Of a DNA stretch of 64,000 bases, positions 24,601 to 35,232 are shown piece after piece. Made by a program: the position numbers and the translations under genes. Where the stretch lies: the NCBI GenBank assembly GCA_949152475.1, contig OX424558.1, forward strand, positions 32,064,651-32,128,650. Reading direction: 5' to 3'. Source of the stretch: Terebella lapidaria. Its lineage: Eukaryota > Annelida > Polychaeta > Terebellida > Terebellidae. Each line of letters begins with the position of its first letter. Within the stretch, counting starts at the first letter, position 1. The notes below the pieces were generated by a model that ran no database searches, was not told the DNA's origin, and saw only the letters and a program-made list of their open reading frames with translations.

Positions 24601-25060
24601 TATATGTATATACGCATATATATTATAACAAGCTTGTACTTTCGACAAACCCTGCCGTCCACATTGCAAAACATATGAAACAAAGTGGCTCTCGTTCTCA
24701 CCTGACATTTCTCTCACGCTGAAGAGGCAGATATTGATAGAAAAAGAAACCCACCCATCTTTAGGACAACGCCGATTGGGCATATTGATTACCCGTGTTC
24801 ATCATATCACCTGAGAAGACATTAGCTATGAGTAAATACCTAGTTGAGTGTGTTGCTTGATCTGTCAGCTAATGTAACGTCAGGAAGTCCCTTACCAGGT
24901 CACGTAATGCCAAGAAAGTAAATGTAGTTTGAATGGTAATTACCTAACTTCTGACATTGCCTGTGCGCATAGTTCGATGACTGCATGGTCATTATAACGT
25001 GACTAGATGCACACATGCCACAAAAGATTTGATGGAACTAATATGACATACAAGCCCTCC
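21633..25060. repeat. Repeat unit U2 (uninterrupted reference unit)
   Basis: The most complete unit of the diverged array. It contains the segment that precedes the 4.7-kb insertion in U1 (21633-22172), the segment that follows it (22173-24170), and a tail (24600-25060) matched by 39450-39840. A 63-codon plus-strand frame at 22704-22895 (peptide NEAVSRLINIGDDILDML) is largely shared with U1, where it meets a stop. Its identity is unknown. Confidence 0.75.
23277..23547. mobile_element. Short MITE in U2, TTAAAGT ends
   Basis: Ends TTAAAGTGGC and (complement of the right end) TTAAAGTTGG. The sequence between is missing from U1, where the flanks join at ...GTGTTGAAGTACAATC near 20200. The termini resemble family A (TTAAAGYGGC), but the interior does not. 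Part of a 119-codon frame (23138-23497) runs through it and is therefore chimeric. Confidence 0.6.
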
Positions 25061-25668
25061 TGTTCTGAGTGGATATTGGCGCTTTATCTACCGCATTCTC
25101 TTCTTACACCTGCTCTACAAGACGTACATGGCAATGGTCAATATTAGTTCAAAACTTCTCTAGCCCACAGGAAGTTTACCGAGAAAATGCACATCGTTAA
25201 GCCATACAACTGCTTTTTGTTTCACTGATTTTGTCGCATCCACCTGCAGTTCAATGTCATCGAAAGATGTGCCAGATAGAGTCCGAAATGGCGTCCATAT
25301 GTACAGCTAGATATAATGTTAATTAATATATATCGAGCAAAATGTCCATAAGTGACATTTTTGTATCCCTCACAGGTAGTCTAAATTGTAATACTCGTGT
25401 GAAAAGAAACTGGAAAACCAACCCTCAACTTCCAGAACTGGATTTTTTCGCCGGAATCAGTCACAAGAGACGAAAATAATAAAAAAAACATTTGAAATAA
25501 TCCCATCCTGAATTATTTGTTAGTATTTTTGTGCAGCAGTTAATCTAACCATAAATTTCAGATGACACCCACGGATGGAAACCAGATGCAATGCCATGCC
25601 AATAGGTTATCTTATAAAATTGTTAATAGCCTAAAAAAAACTTGTAAAAAGTGGTGGTGTAATGTGAT
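25061..25668. other. Spacer with relic of a dispersed repeat
   Basis: No gene. Near 25585-25606 the text ATGCCATGCCAATAGGTTAT matches, inverted, a motif near 42512 next to the CGTCCGTC-rich stretch. It is probably a scrap of the same dispersed repeat family. Confidence 0.45.
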
Positions 25669-28600
25669 AGACGTGGAATCAATACCCAGTATTAAGTATT
25701 CCGAGCAAACAAAACAGGGTCCGTTATCCAATCTCATAGTCCGGGGACAGAAAGTCATATCAGGCATACGAAGTGAGAGAAAACAAAAATGACAGGGAAA
25801 CTCATGAACCTCCGTAAATGGCCATTAGGAGGTGAAATCAGGTGTTCCGGAAAGAGTGAGCATTTCCTGCCCCACTAGTGGCACCCGTCATGAATTCCCC
25901 AAAATTAACATGAAAATAGATCTAGTTGCATGGCAGACATGGATTTGCTGTATTTATCAACCAGATCATGATGACGTCCATATAATTTCTTAAACGCAGC
26001 TATAAGTCTTGGTAAAACATATCCTTGTCGTAGCAGTTTAGAGACTAGTTGGGCACTTCGATAGACAAAGTCCTCATATTTGCAACTAGCTCTGGAATAG
26101 CGTATAAGTTGAGAAACAAACACACCATATGCCGGTGACATAGGAATGTTGCTGCTTAGAAAAGGGAAATTGACTATGGAAAATTTGAAATCATCACGTT
26201 TGTTATATAATCTAGTTGACAGGTTAGAATCATTATCAATCTCCAACCTCAGGTCTAGATAGTTGGAAAAATTAGCGGATTCTGTAGTATCCTTAATTTC
26301 AAGTTCCTTAGGATATATGACATCCAAATAATCACCAAACTTGGGATTATTTAGCGACAATACATCATCTATGTATCGGAAAGTGAAATTAAAATTACAT
26401 GTTAGTTTCTTAGAACTTCCTCTTTGTAAATGTTGGATAAAATCTGATTCATATGAGTATAAAAACAGGTCTGCCAATAATGGTGCACAGTTTGTACCCA
26501 TGGGAATACCAATAGTTTGTTGAAATATTCGACCACCAAATTCCACAAAAATATTATCAATCAGAAAATTAACCATATTTACCACATCTATTTCAGTATA
26601 TTTGTATGGGGCATCAGAGTCGCCTTTAACAAAATAAGCGGTATTATATTTAACTACAATATAGTGGTACTGACGTTGTCCCTTTTTAGAGAAAAATGAA
26701 TTATTGAATAGTTTTTTAAGCTGAGATTTCAGTTCAGAATGAGGTATAGTTGTGTACAAAGTGGAGAAATCAAATGTTTTGATAGACGTTACTTTTGAAA
26801 GTGTGTGAGCAAGTAGACATTCCAATAAAGATTTGGAATTTTTTAATATCCACATTTGGTTTATACCACTTCTAGAATAGATGGTTTCAGAGTACTTTTG
26901 GAGACCCTGTTTAATTTTAGACAATATAATAGTTAATATTTTAGAAAGGGCTTTGGTAGAACATGATGCTGAATCTGAAATATATCTTTGTTTGTGTGGA
27001 TTTTTTTGCAACTTTGGGATCCAATATAAGTTCGGTAGATTAGAATCTTTACATGAGGTAGTAATACCAAACGAATGCAATACAGACAAATGATTTGATA
27101 AGATATCCTGTTTGGGCACGGTAATGGCTTGGTATGTACTATTGGAATTAGTATTGTTGGCAATACCCAGTTCGTCAAACAGGCACTGTATATAGTATGC
27201 TTTACAAACAAAAACAACTTTATTAGAAGCTTTATCTGCAGGGACAATGACGAACCTTTCTTGAAGTTTCAACAAACTATTAGTAACCACGGGATCATTG
27301 AAGACAGAGCTATATTTAGCACTAACTGACTTTGACAAAACATTAATGCGTTTGTTTACCAATGACCTAATCTGTTTGACCCATTCTGACAGAGAATCAG
27401 TTTCTGCCTTTTCTCGCTTTGTCCATTTTCTGGCATGCTCCTCAACTGCATCCATGATTAACTTAAAATTGTATCTCCATGAAAACGACGTGGGCTCTCT
27501 ATATTTGGGACCTTTGGACAAAATGTCTTTCAATGATTCATTCTCCACTATATTGAGGTCGCCTGAAATAACATGCCCAACTGGATCGTGTATGAACGGA
27601 GAGTTAATGCAAGTGCAGGAGGGTGGGTTATGTAAGAGATCATCAATATCCAAATCATTCAATGTTTGTTTGTAGTTGAAAATCTTGGAAGCAACAGATT
27701 TGGTATATGAGTAGGATAGAGATGGAGCGGCCGTGTCAATGAAGTATGATGGTACCTGGGACTGAACAGACTTATGATGTAATATATTACCGATGTTAAT
27801 TGCATCAATACCTTTATTGGCAAATTTTATCTTCAGAAAAGACCGTTTGGGTGGTATATATTCGGAATTCTGTGTTGGCTTATAAAGCCGATGATAAACA
27901 ATATCCATGATAATGGAATACAGACGAAATTCATAGCTATTGGTATTTCTGATATAGTGGGTAAGACATTGGTCCTCTAGTTCTTTAAGTTTAACATGAG
28001 GTATGGCAAATAATTTAGTGCGAACATAGTGCAGTCCAAGTGGTTGTTTCAATATTTCGAGTAGACCATCAAAGGAAATATTTTGAATAGATGGTCGATT
28101 ATAATGTCGTTGTCCATGGCTTCGTTTCCTATGTTTAAATGATGTAAATAAATTCATTACATTGACTGAACTGCATCCTGGGCTTGTCAGGTTTCCCACT
28201 GAACTGATATTATCGTTACAGCCATAAGGTGTAGCTGTGCCTAATTCACGTATCCAATGTTCTTCTCGTTTCCTGCGGGTGGGTGTACTTAATGAGGGAC
28301 TATTAGTATGGTGGTATATTTTTTCTATGACTCGAACTTTCATTGACAAAATAGAATGGTCATCCTGATTAAAATGTTGATAAAGTAGTTGATTAGAATT
28401 ATTATTGATGTTGGAACGATGACCATTAACTCTCTTGTTAAGCTGTCCTTTGGTTTCTCCAATATATACGAGACCACATATAGTGCATTCAATTCCATAT
28501 ACGATATTGCTGGTCTTGCAATTGATGTTTTCATAACTTTTACTAGTATATGTACGTTTGGTAAGTGAACTTGTGAACTGTGAGTCTGTAATTAATATAT

Positions 28601-29016
28601 CACAAGTTTTGCAGTTTTTAGCTCTACATTTATTAATACTATATTGACAATCATCACCCTCTGCTTTCATTATATCTGGAAGTTTGATTTTGCAATCTCT
28701 AATATTGATAAAATTACCCGAGTTGTTGTACCATAGGGAACGATCAGAAGAGACTACGTATGATGTTTTCATAATATCTGATATGATGAGTCTAGGGGCA
28801 CCTTCTGAGGAAGCTGTGACCGTGCCCTTGGACACAACTTTTTGACACCTTTTTATACTGGGCGCCGTGTCAACCAGTTTGTTTCCGTTGTCTTTGTACT
28901 GCATAGTTATTTCAAATACTAGGTTAAACCTAACTATACTAGGTTTACTGAGCTGATGGTGCCCGCGGGGACAAATAATTATCCACCAGCAAAGACACCG
29001 ACTCAGTTATAGTAAT
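25669..29016 (-). mobile_element. Full-length Naiad-type Penelope-like element, copy A
   Basis: Read on the minus strand: a short 5' leader (29016-28905, 112 bp), one uninterrupted 999-codon frame, and a 3' tail of about 236 bp ending ...ATTCCACGTCT. The 3' terminus is fixed by three copies (25669, 29017, 48471) that share sequence up to AGACGTGGAATC and differ beyond it. The 5' end abuts the 3' end of truncated copy B, giving the partial head-to-tail tandem typical of Penelope-like elements. It looks structurally whole. Confidence 0.88.
25905..28904 (-). CDS. Penelope-like reverse transcriptase with N-terminal GIY-YIG
   Basis: Single 999-residue protein that would copy element RNA into target DNA. 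A Cys-rich stretch lies at 86-101. A GIY-YIG endonuclease follows: YGIEC at 136-140, YIG at 147-149, Arg158 in NKRVNGH, and a Glu in RKREEHWIREL (211-221). A CxxC (140, 143) lies between the two hallmark motifs and His177/His183 follow, a possible zinc site. The CTC pair (430-432) with GHVISGDL (443-450) precedes the RT. RT blocks: VPADKAS 554-560, LYWIPKLQKNP 626-636, FDFSTLYTTIPH 711-722, GIPMGTNCAPLLAD 799-812, YIDD 844-847, YLDLRLE 882-888. Canonical Penelope elements carry GIY-YIG C-terminally. N-terminal placement plus CxC is the hallmark of the Naiad/Chlamys clade. Start: first in-frame Met. No required catalytic motif is missing. Confidence 0.93.
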   Translation of the reverse strand: MQYKDNGNKLVDTAPSIKRCQKVVSKGTVTASSEGAPRLIISDIMKTSYVVSSDRSLWYNNSGNFINIRDCKIKLPDIMKAEGDDCQYSINKCRAKNCKTCDILITDSQFTSSLTKRTYTSKSYENINCKTSNIVYGIECTICGLVYIGETKGQLNKRVNGHRSNINNNSNQLLYQHFNQDDHSILSMKVRVIEKIYHHTNSPSLSTPTRRKREEHWIRELGTATPYGCNDNISSVGNLTSPGCSSVNVMNLFTSFKHRKRSHGQRHYNRPSIQNISFDGLLEILKQPLGLHYVRTKLFAIPHVKLKELEDQCLTHYIRNTNSYEFRLYSIIMDIVYHRLYKPTQNSEYIPPKRSFLKIKFANKGIDAINIGNILHHKSVQSQVPSYFIDTAAPSLSYSYTKSVASKIFNYKQTLNDLDIDDLLHNPPSCTCINSPFIHDPVGHVISGDLNIVENESLKDILSKGPKYREPTSFSWRYNFKLIMDAVEEHARKWTKREKAETDSLSEWVKQIRSLVNKRINVLSKSVSAKYSSVFNDPVVTNSLLKLQERFVIVPADKASNKVVFVCKAYYIQCLFDELGIANNTNSNSTYQAITVPKQDILSNHLSVLHSFGITTSCKDSNLPNLYWIPKLQKNPHKQRYISDSASCSTKALSKILTIILSKIKQGLQKYSETIYSRSGINQMWILKNSKSLLECLLAHTLSKVTSIKTFDFSTLYTTIPHSELKSQLKKLFNNSFFSKKGQRQYHYIVVKYNTAYFVKGDSDAPYKYTEIDVVNMVNFLIDNIFVEFGGRIFQQTIGIPMGTNCAPLLADLFLYSYESDFIQHLQRGSSKKLTCNFNFTFRYIDDVLSLNNPKFGDYLDVIYPKELEIKDTTESANFSNYLDLRLEIDNDSNLSTRLYNKRDDFKFSIVNFPFLSSNIPMSPAYGVFVSQLIRYSRASCKYEDFVYRSAQLVSKLLRQGYVLPRLIAAFKKLYGRHHDLVDKYSKSMSAMQLDLFSC

Positions 29017-29969
29017 AGACGTGGAATCAATACCCAGTATTAAGTATTCCGAGCAAACAAAACAGGGTCCGTTATCCAATCTCATAGTCCGGGGACAGAA
29101 AGTCATATCAGGCATACGAAGTGAGAGAAAACAAAAATGACAGGGAAACTCATGAACCCCCGTAAATGGCCATTAGGAGGTGAAATCAGGTGTTCCGGAA
29201 AGAGTGAGCATTTCCTGCCCCACTAGTGGCACCCGTCATGAATTCCCCAAAATTAACATGAAAATAGATCTAGTTGCATGGCAGACATGGATTTGCTGTA
29301 TTTATCAACCAGATCATGATGACGTCCATAGAATTTCTTAAACGCAGCTATAAGTCTTGGTAAAACATATCCTTGTCGTAGCAGTTTAGAGACTAGCTGG
29401 GCACTTCGATAGACAAAGTCCTCATATTTGCAACTAGCTCTGGAATAGCGTATAAGTTGAGGAACAAACACACCATATGCCGGTGACATAGGAATGTTGC
29501 TGCTTAGAAAAGGGAAATTGACTATGGAAAAATTGAAATCATCACGTTTGTCATATAATCTAGTTGACAGGTTAGAATCATTATCAATCTCCAACCTCAG
29601 GTCTAGATAGTTGGAAAAATTAGCGGATTCTGTAGTATCCTTAATTTCAAGTTCCTTAGGATATATGACATCCAAATAATCACCAAACTTGGGATTATTT
29701 AGCGACAATACATCATCTATGTATCGGAAAGTGAAATTAAAATTACATGTTAGTTTCTTAGAACTTCCTCTTTGTAAATGTTGGATAAAATCTGATTCAT
29801 ATGAGTATAAAAACAGGTCTGCCAATAATGGTGCACAGTTTGTACCCATGGGAATACCAATAGTTTGTTGAAATATTCGACCACCAAATTCCACAAAAAT
29901 ATTATCAATCAGAAAATTAACCATATTTACCACATCTATTTCAGTATATTTGTATGGGGCATCAGAGTC
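29017..29969 (-). mobile_element. Penelope-like element copy B, 5'-truncated, tandem
   Basis: Same orientation as copy A and directly upstream of it. It keeps the complete 3' tail and the last part of the RT frame, and stops matching copy A at about 29969 (GGGGCATCAGAGTC, near residue 764). Beyond that the sequence belongs to array unit U3. The tail in front of A is what the Penelope literature calls a pseudo-LTR arrangement. It is not an LTR retrotransposon. Confidence 0.9.
29253..29933 (-). pseudogene. RT C-terminal fragment of copy B
   Basis: 226 codons equivalent to roughly residues 774-999 of copy A. They include GIPMGTNCAPLLAD, YIDD and YLDLRLE but lack GIY-YIG, the CxC region and the first RT blocks. 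Reading is uninterrupted. Differences from A are few: Asp for Asn901, Asn for Lys907, Pro for Ser931 and Phe for Leu974. The truncation removes the FDFSTLY aspartate, so it cannot be an active polymerase. Confidence 0.92.
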
Positions 29970-31560
29970 TCGTGAATGCTACTATTTTTTTCCTAGTCAT
30001 GTAACAATCTCTAAAACACTGACAAGATATATCGGTGGGTGGGTGATTAGGTTATAATCTTGGGGTATTGCTCAACTGGAGTCTGAGACTGGAAAATAAT
30101 AAAGACAGTTAATTACACAATGGAGTCGTCAGCCGATTGGTGGCAATGGCGATAATATACTGGACATGCTACCTTAACACAGTGTTAGTTAGTTCTTCCG
30201 TTCAATTGTATTTCACCTGACTGTTCGTAACTGAGTGACCGATTGATTTCCCATCATCTCTAATTTTTACAGCTCAATGAGCAGTATTCGAGAAAGCATG
30301 TAATTCCGAGGACGAAAGAAATATTTTAGGCTTAGCACATATCATGGCAAGATGCTCACCGCAGTAGATTATTCGTCAAACTCGTGGAATAACCTTTGGC
30401 ATTCAGGTGTTATTATCCATCTTACTGGAGTAAATCTTGATATTGTTTGATACCTGGATGACCCTGGCAGTATCAACCCATGATCTGCGAGACATATAGC
30501 GGATATGTGCGTTGAAGTACAACTGACAGGATGAGGCAATGCTTGATTTTTCATCGCCATAAGACTGAACAAAATTCTACAACTTTAGGATCGATTGCAT
30601 GTGGACGTCCTTATAAAAATAGTATTTTGTGTGTAGATAAGTTAAAATCCGGAATGGGTTTTATCACTGAGTGGTGAACAAAAATATTAGTAACTCAAGT
30701 TTCTCTATCTGACTGCATACAGGATATTGATTTTCAAGATAAAATTTAATCAAGCACTCCATAACTATTCTTATTCGATTTGGTTCCACAATTTACAGTA
30801 CAAAAAACGTGAGTTATTACATTAACTCAGCAGTCTAGTATAATTGTCGTTGGTATCAATTGTTGATCGCCATGAGATTGATTGCATGTGGACGCCAATA
30901 AAATTAGTATTTTCATGCATATAAATTCAAATCCAAAAGGGATTTTATTACTGAGTGGTGAACAGAAATACTAGTGACTCAAGTTCCTCTATCTGACTGC
31001 ATACCGGATATTGATTTTCGAGATGACACTTAATCAAGCACTCCATAATTATGCCTAATTGGTTCCACAATTTACAGTACAAATAACGTGAGTTATCACA
31101 TTACTTCAGCAGTCCAGCATTGTCGTCGGTACTCCTTATCAGAGAAATGAGGGTACGCGACACAATTTTCTGCGAGGATCGTTTCTGGAATGAGTAATAT
31201 CCCTTGAACCCACGAACCCCGAGCTCTCGAAACCTGATGAATCATTTTGTACACCAAAGGACGCAGGGTTTGAGTGTTGCAGTACTGCCCGTTAATTTCC
31301 GTCGTTGAATTCAATCGATGCAAGTTTTTTTGATAAGAAAGGGGGATATCAATGACGATATCTGACTAAAAGGGATATTTAATTGATGGGATATTCTTTT
31401 CCATTGTAAATTGTCGTAGACTTTAATCGATGCAATTTTATTGATAATAAAATCATTCCAAACCCATCGTTGATGACTCCCTAAAGATGCGCATTCCGAG
31501 CCAAACTAGGGGATAGATCATTTGCTAGTACATGTATGTGAAACTAAAGTGATTTATATA
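29970..31560. repeat. Repeat unit U3 of the diverged array
   Basis: Contains the blocks ACAATCTCTAAAACACTGACAAGATA, GTCTGAGACTGG, the NEAVSRL-like DNA (shifted in frame by one base), CTCAATGAGCAGTATTC, GGATGACCCTGGCAG, CCCTTGAACCCACGAACC and GATGACTCCCTAAAGATGCG, collinear with U2. More diverged than the U1/U2 pair. Confidence 0.7.
30552..31137 (+). repeat. Imperfect tandem repeat, about 275-312 bp
   Basis: Two units (30552-30863, 30864-31137) share ATCGCCATRAGA, GATTGCATGTGGACG, TTATYACTGAGTGGTGAACA, CTCTATCTGACTGCATAC and ACGTGAGTTATYACATTA. This is a duplication internal to U3. A single related copy is in U4 near 37430-37700. Confidence 0.85.
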
Positions 31561-33550
31561 AGTTTTTTCCTGAATCAAGCTTCATTTTCAACTCGTAAAC
31601 GCTACAACGTGAAGCTGTAAATTACAAGCCTCTGGTTTCCCACAATACACGCGAGTGGTGCTTGCCCACGTTGTAAAAATAAATTCGAATTATTTATTCG
31701 TCATAGCATGCATGAACTGATCTTTTATTTATTTGCGACATGTTTAACACGTTGGGTAAGCGCGTCATAACGTTCGGGCATATTTTAGTTGATAAATTGT
31801 AGAACATGCTGATTTATAGATTGGGATATGTTTCATCCAGATCTCCCAAGCAAACCCACACTTGGACAAAAATTGGTGTGATTATAGACATATTGGAAGA
31901 GAAAGACAAAACACTGAGAACAAAGGTTTTTCATCTGTTGTGTGCAATGTTTTCAATTAAAATATTGTGAATGTTAAATGGCGTGTAACAATCCTCAGAA
32001 AACAAATTACGTTTAAAATAAAATTTTAAAAAAACAGCCATGAAATATTTATTGCACAGACATATAACCTTGTTGAGCCATATAATAAATGTTTCTTGTC
32101 TTAACTATTTTTTGTGGTCAATGATAGACTTAACCAGTAAAACTAATGTTAACTTATTCTGTAATATTATTCTGTTTTCACTGAAAACATCAGTTCTTTA
32201 TTCTGTAAAAGAATCATGTGCCATTTACATTCATAGTACAGGTTATTGTAGTGATCACATGTCAAAATGAGTATTTTAATAATCCGTTTCTTGTGACTGT
32301 CTTTTTCATCGAGCCTGTGAGATCATCATTCATTGAAAACTCCCACCCACAGAGTGTTCACAAACCATGTGTGCTAAACAGGCCAATTTCAGCACAAAAT
32401 TTGTCGCTAATCGGCCAATCTGGTTACTATGGCAACCAAAATCGATTGGTGTCGTGATTTCACCATATGACGGTTCAGATTTGCACCATGTAAAGTGATC
32501 GCAAGAAAGTGCCTGCGGCGGACTCGGTGGCGGGGCGACGATCGCAAATCCATAATATCCGCCGACCTTCGTTTGGGGGATACAATTAATGAGGTTCAAT
32601 TCAATTCAATACTCTTCGTTACATATATATGTCAATGTAATAAAGTGAAGTGAAATGCAACCTTGTTTTGTTTTCGTCGATGTAATAAAGTGAAGTGAAA
32701 TGCAACCTCATTTTGTTTTCCGTGATTCCATGTTTTCTCATTCGTGCAGAAAAGTATTTCAAAGCTCAGAAAAGTACTTCAACTGTTTCAAGTCACTGTC
32801 ACAAGACGGCAAACAGACAAGGCCAATTTACTTGTATTACTTGATGGCGAACTTAAAAAACGTTGTCTTTCCGACGCCGATATTGTGGTGGATTAGTTAT
32901 TGTTATTGTTCACATGACAGCTGATATTATACTGGACTTTTTGTGAATTGCAATGTTTAAAGTTTGATGCTGGAAACTAAACAGATTTAGTTTTATAATA
33001 CTAGTAGTTGTTTTTGTTTACTGGTCAGCACAATTTGAAATATTTCTTTGTTCCTATTTTTGTGCTATATTTATTTGTTTATGTTTTCATGTTTATATTC
33101 TCTGACAGTATTGCATGTCCTGCACATAGCATAAATTAAGTATTTGTTTGATGAATGTTTTGCACCAAAACTATAATGTACAACAAAGTTGGTTTCATGA
33201 AAATTGCAAATACAGGTTCATACTTCATGTTTATTGTCGAAACATTTACACACATGCAAACACAAGAGTAAAACTGTATTATTACTCACATGCATTGCAT
33301 ACCACCAATATCCATCAAGCATGCAGATATGAAGAACAAAATGGCACAAAAATGTGAGTAAATAACAGTGCACACATTCTGACAGGTACAACATGTAAAT
33401 CCAACAAGCATATACAATATACATCATTCAAACTTAAGTAGGTCCTATATATATCTATGAGCATTGTATTTAGTATTTAATATAGACAGAAATAGCATGT
33501 ATACACATCTACGTAATCGATACATTCAGTACAGTAAAATTGTGTGAGAG
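31561..33550. other. AT-rich spacer, no supported gene
   Basis: Frames are short and unrecognised. A small CpG-richer patch lies at 32505-32575, just before a 45-bp tandem repeat. Nothing shows a promoter or exon convincingly. Confidence 0.4.
32631..32720 (+). repeat. 45-bp tandem duplication
   Basis: Units at 32631 and 32676 both read GTCRATGTAATAAAGTGAAG, continuing to TTTTGTTTTC, with a few mismatches. Confidence 0.9.
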
Positions 33551-33558
33551 GAATATGC

Positions 33559-33682
33559 ATTCAGAAAGAAAATGAAGATATAATACAGCAGGCCATTTAA
33601 TATACAATATCTGAAAATGTATTCAGAAAGAAAGATGAAGATATAATACAGGAGACCATTTAATACAATGTTTGAAAGTTTA
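33559..33682 (+). repeat. 62-bp imperfect tandem duplication
   Basis: Units start ATTCAGAAAGAAA at 33559 and 33621 and both continue ATGAAGATATAATACAG, then CCATTTAATA. Confidence 0.88.
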
Positions 33683-33849
33683 CCATTTCACAAGATAATT
33701 TTGAAACAAATTGAGACCGTAAACTAAATACAATCCCACTGTGGTCTTGTCACGTGGATTGACAGATAGGAATACATGTATATAACTGACAACATTATAA
33801 ATCCACACATCTGTACCATTGAAGCGTTTTTTTTTCTTTTATGCTTGGA

Positions 33850-34048
33850 GGGGGGGGGGGCAGGGGGGGGGGGGTTGCATTTCATTGTTGTACACTACAA
33901 TGGATCATGTAAAACAATATTTATGGGCGTTGGGATAGTTTTGTTTAATATTAAATTTGTGCATGATGTCTTGCAGTTTAAAAAAGCAATTTTTAATTTA
34001 TGGGTAATTGCCCTAAACAAATTGCCTCGCCACCCCCCCCCCCCCCCC
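33850..34048. repeat. Paired G-run and C-run
   Basis: G11-CA-G12 at 33850-33874 and C16 at 34033-34048 lie about 160 bases apart and could pair or form quadruplex structures. They could also be slippage-prone mononucleotide runs bounding an old insertion. Read lengths of such runs are often unreliable. Confidence 0.6.
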
Positions 34049-34368
34049 ATTTAATTATTGCTGGAATGGCCCATTAGTGTAGTGTATTTATGTCAACAAT
34101 AGTTAAATTAAATGCAACAAATTATTATTAACTGGTCATGGATAATAGTAAAGTAATAAAACAACGCTGCCAATTATTATATGCAGTAATTGACTAAAGT
34201 GAGAGACGCTGGAAATATCCATACGTAGTTACCAGTCAACCAATGAATACAAAGTAGGGAGTCATTGTACAGTTGCTCTGCTAGTTGCAAAGCAAAAAAT
34301 CATGTTACTTCAAGTGGTCTGTTAGCACTGTCAAGCATTACTAGCTGTCAAAATTTCTGTGAACACAT

Positions 34369-35030
34369 GGGTAAAGTCACATTTGCATCGAAGCCTACGC
34401 CATTGAGGAAACCATGCCCAAGGAGACTAAAATTTGGCCATTTCGGCTGGTTACCCACCTAATGCCCGAGGGTCATCCGTCACCATCGGGCAACAATCAG
34501 ACATCGTAAACACGTCGGTGGAGGCATCGGAAGAAGATAACGCTAAGTCATTTTCTTGGGGTGACCGATGGAAAAATGACATCGGTAATGAATCGCTAGC
34601 ACACCTGCCGATGGCCGGTCAGAGCCCTTTCAGATGCTAGCCAGGTGCCGAGCGGATCCACCAAATTCTTCGACCACCCAAATGGGTGGGTAACCACTGG
34701 GTATCCCTCGAGAGGCCGGATGTCCGGAAGGTGCCCCTCAGATAATCGGCCGATTTGTACATATCAGACGGTCACCGAGCAGGTATCAGGAGTGCATCAT
34801 GCAGTCTCCGGTAGAGCATCGGAGATTGGTCAGTCTCTCTTTAAATTCTTGGAAATGGAACAGACACTGCAAAGACGCGTGATTGTCGGTGGATATGATG
34901 GTCACCGGTGGTTTCATGACCACTCGTAAGATATGGGAAAGATGCCTGACAATCTATCACCGGCGGCAGGAACATCGGTAAATACCACCGATGTCCCCAC
35001 ATCGGCCGGCGACCTGTGCAAATGTGACCC
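34369..35030. mobile_element. GC-rich inserted element with GTCACATTTGCA ends
   Basis: Left end GGGTAAAGTCACATTTGCA and right end TGCAAATGTGACCC are inverted apart from a 3-base difference. Units U1 and U2 run through this point without it. The interior is much richer in GC than its surroundings and repeats CATCGG/CCGATG and GGTCACC motifs. Several overlapping frames of 68-94 codons exist in different phases. With few A/T-rich stops this is expected, and I recognise no protein. Confidence 0.65.
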
Positions 35031-35232
35031 AGGCATTTTCAACAAGTCATGTGAGAATCTCCAAAACGCTGGCAAGTTACATCGGTGGGTAAATGTATTA
35101 GGTTATAATCATGAAGTGTGGCTTTTGCTCAATTTTCAACATGAGACTGGGCAATGATAGTGATCACAGTTAAATACACAATGGAGTTTTCAGCAATTTG
35201 ATGACAATGGTAATAATATAACGGAGTCCTGA

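Noticed and set aside
26341-27675. Several plus-strand frames opposite the RT gene
   Set aside because: They are antisense shadows of the 999-codon RT and repeat identically opposite copies B and C.
28905-29016. Hammerhead ribozyme in the Penelope leader or tail
   Set aside because: Some Penelope elements carry one, but I could not find the CUGAUGA...GAAA core with pairing stems on the element strand. A covariance-model scan of 25669-29969 would settle it.
25669-29969. LTR retrotransposon interpretation of the A/B pair
   Set aside because: The repeated part is a truncated coding tail, the protein has GIY-YIG and a Penelope-type RT, and there is no integrase, protease or capsid-like sequence.
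34434-34929. Overlapping 68-94 codon frames as a GC-rich gene
   Set aside because: They lie in different phases inside a transposon-like insertion, have no recognisable domain, and are explained by few stop codons in GC-rich DNA.
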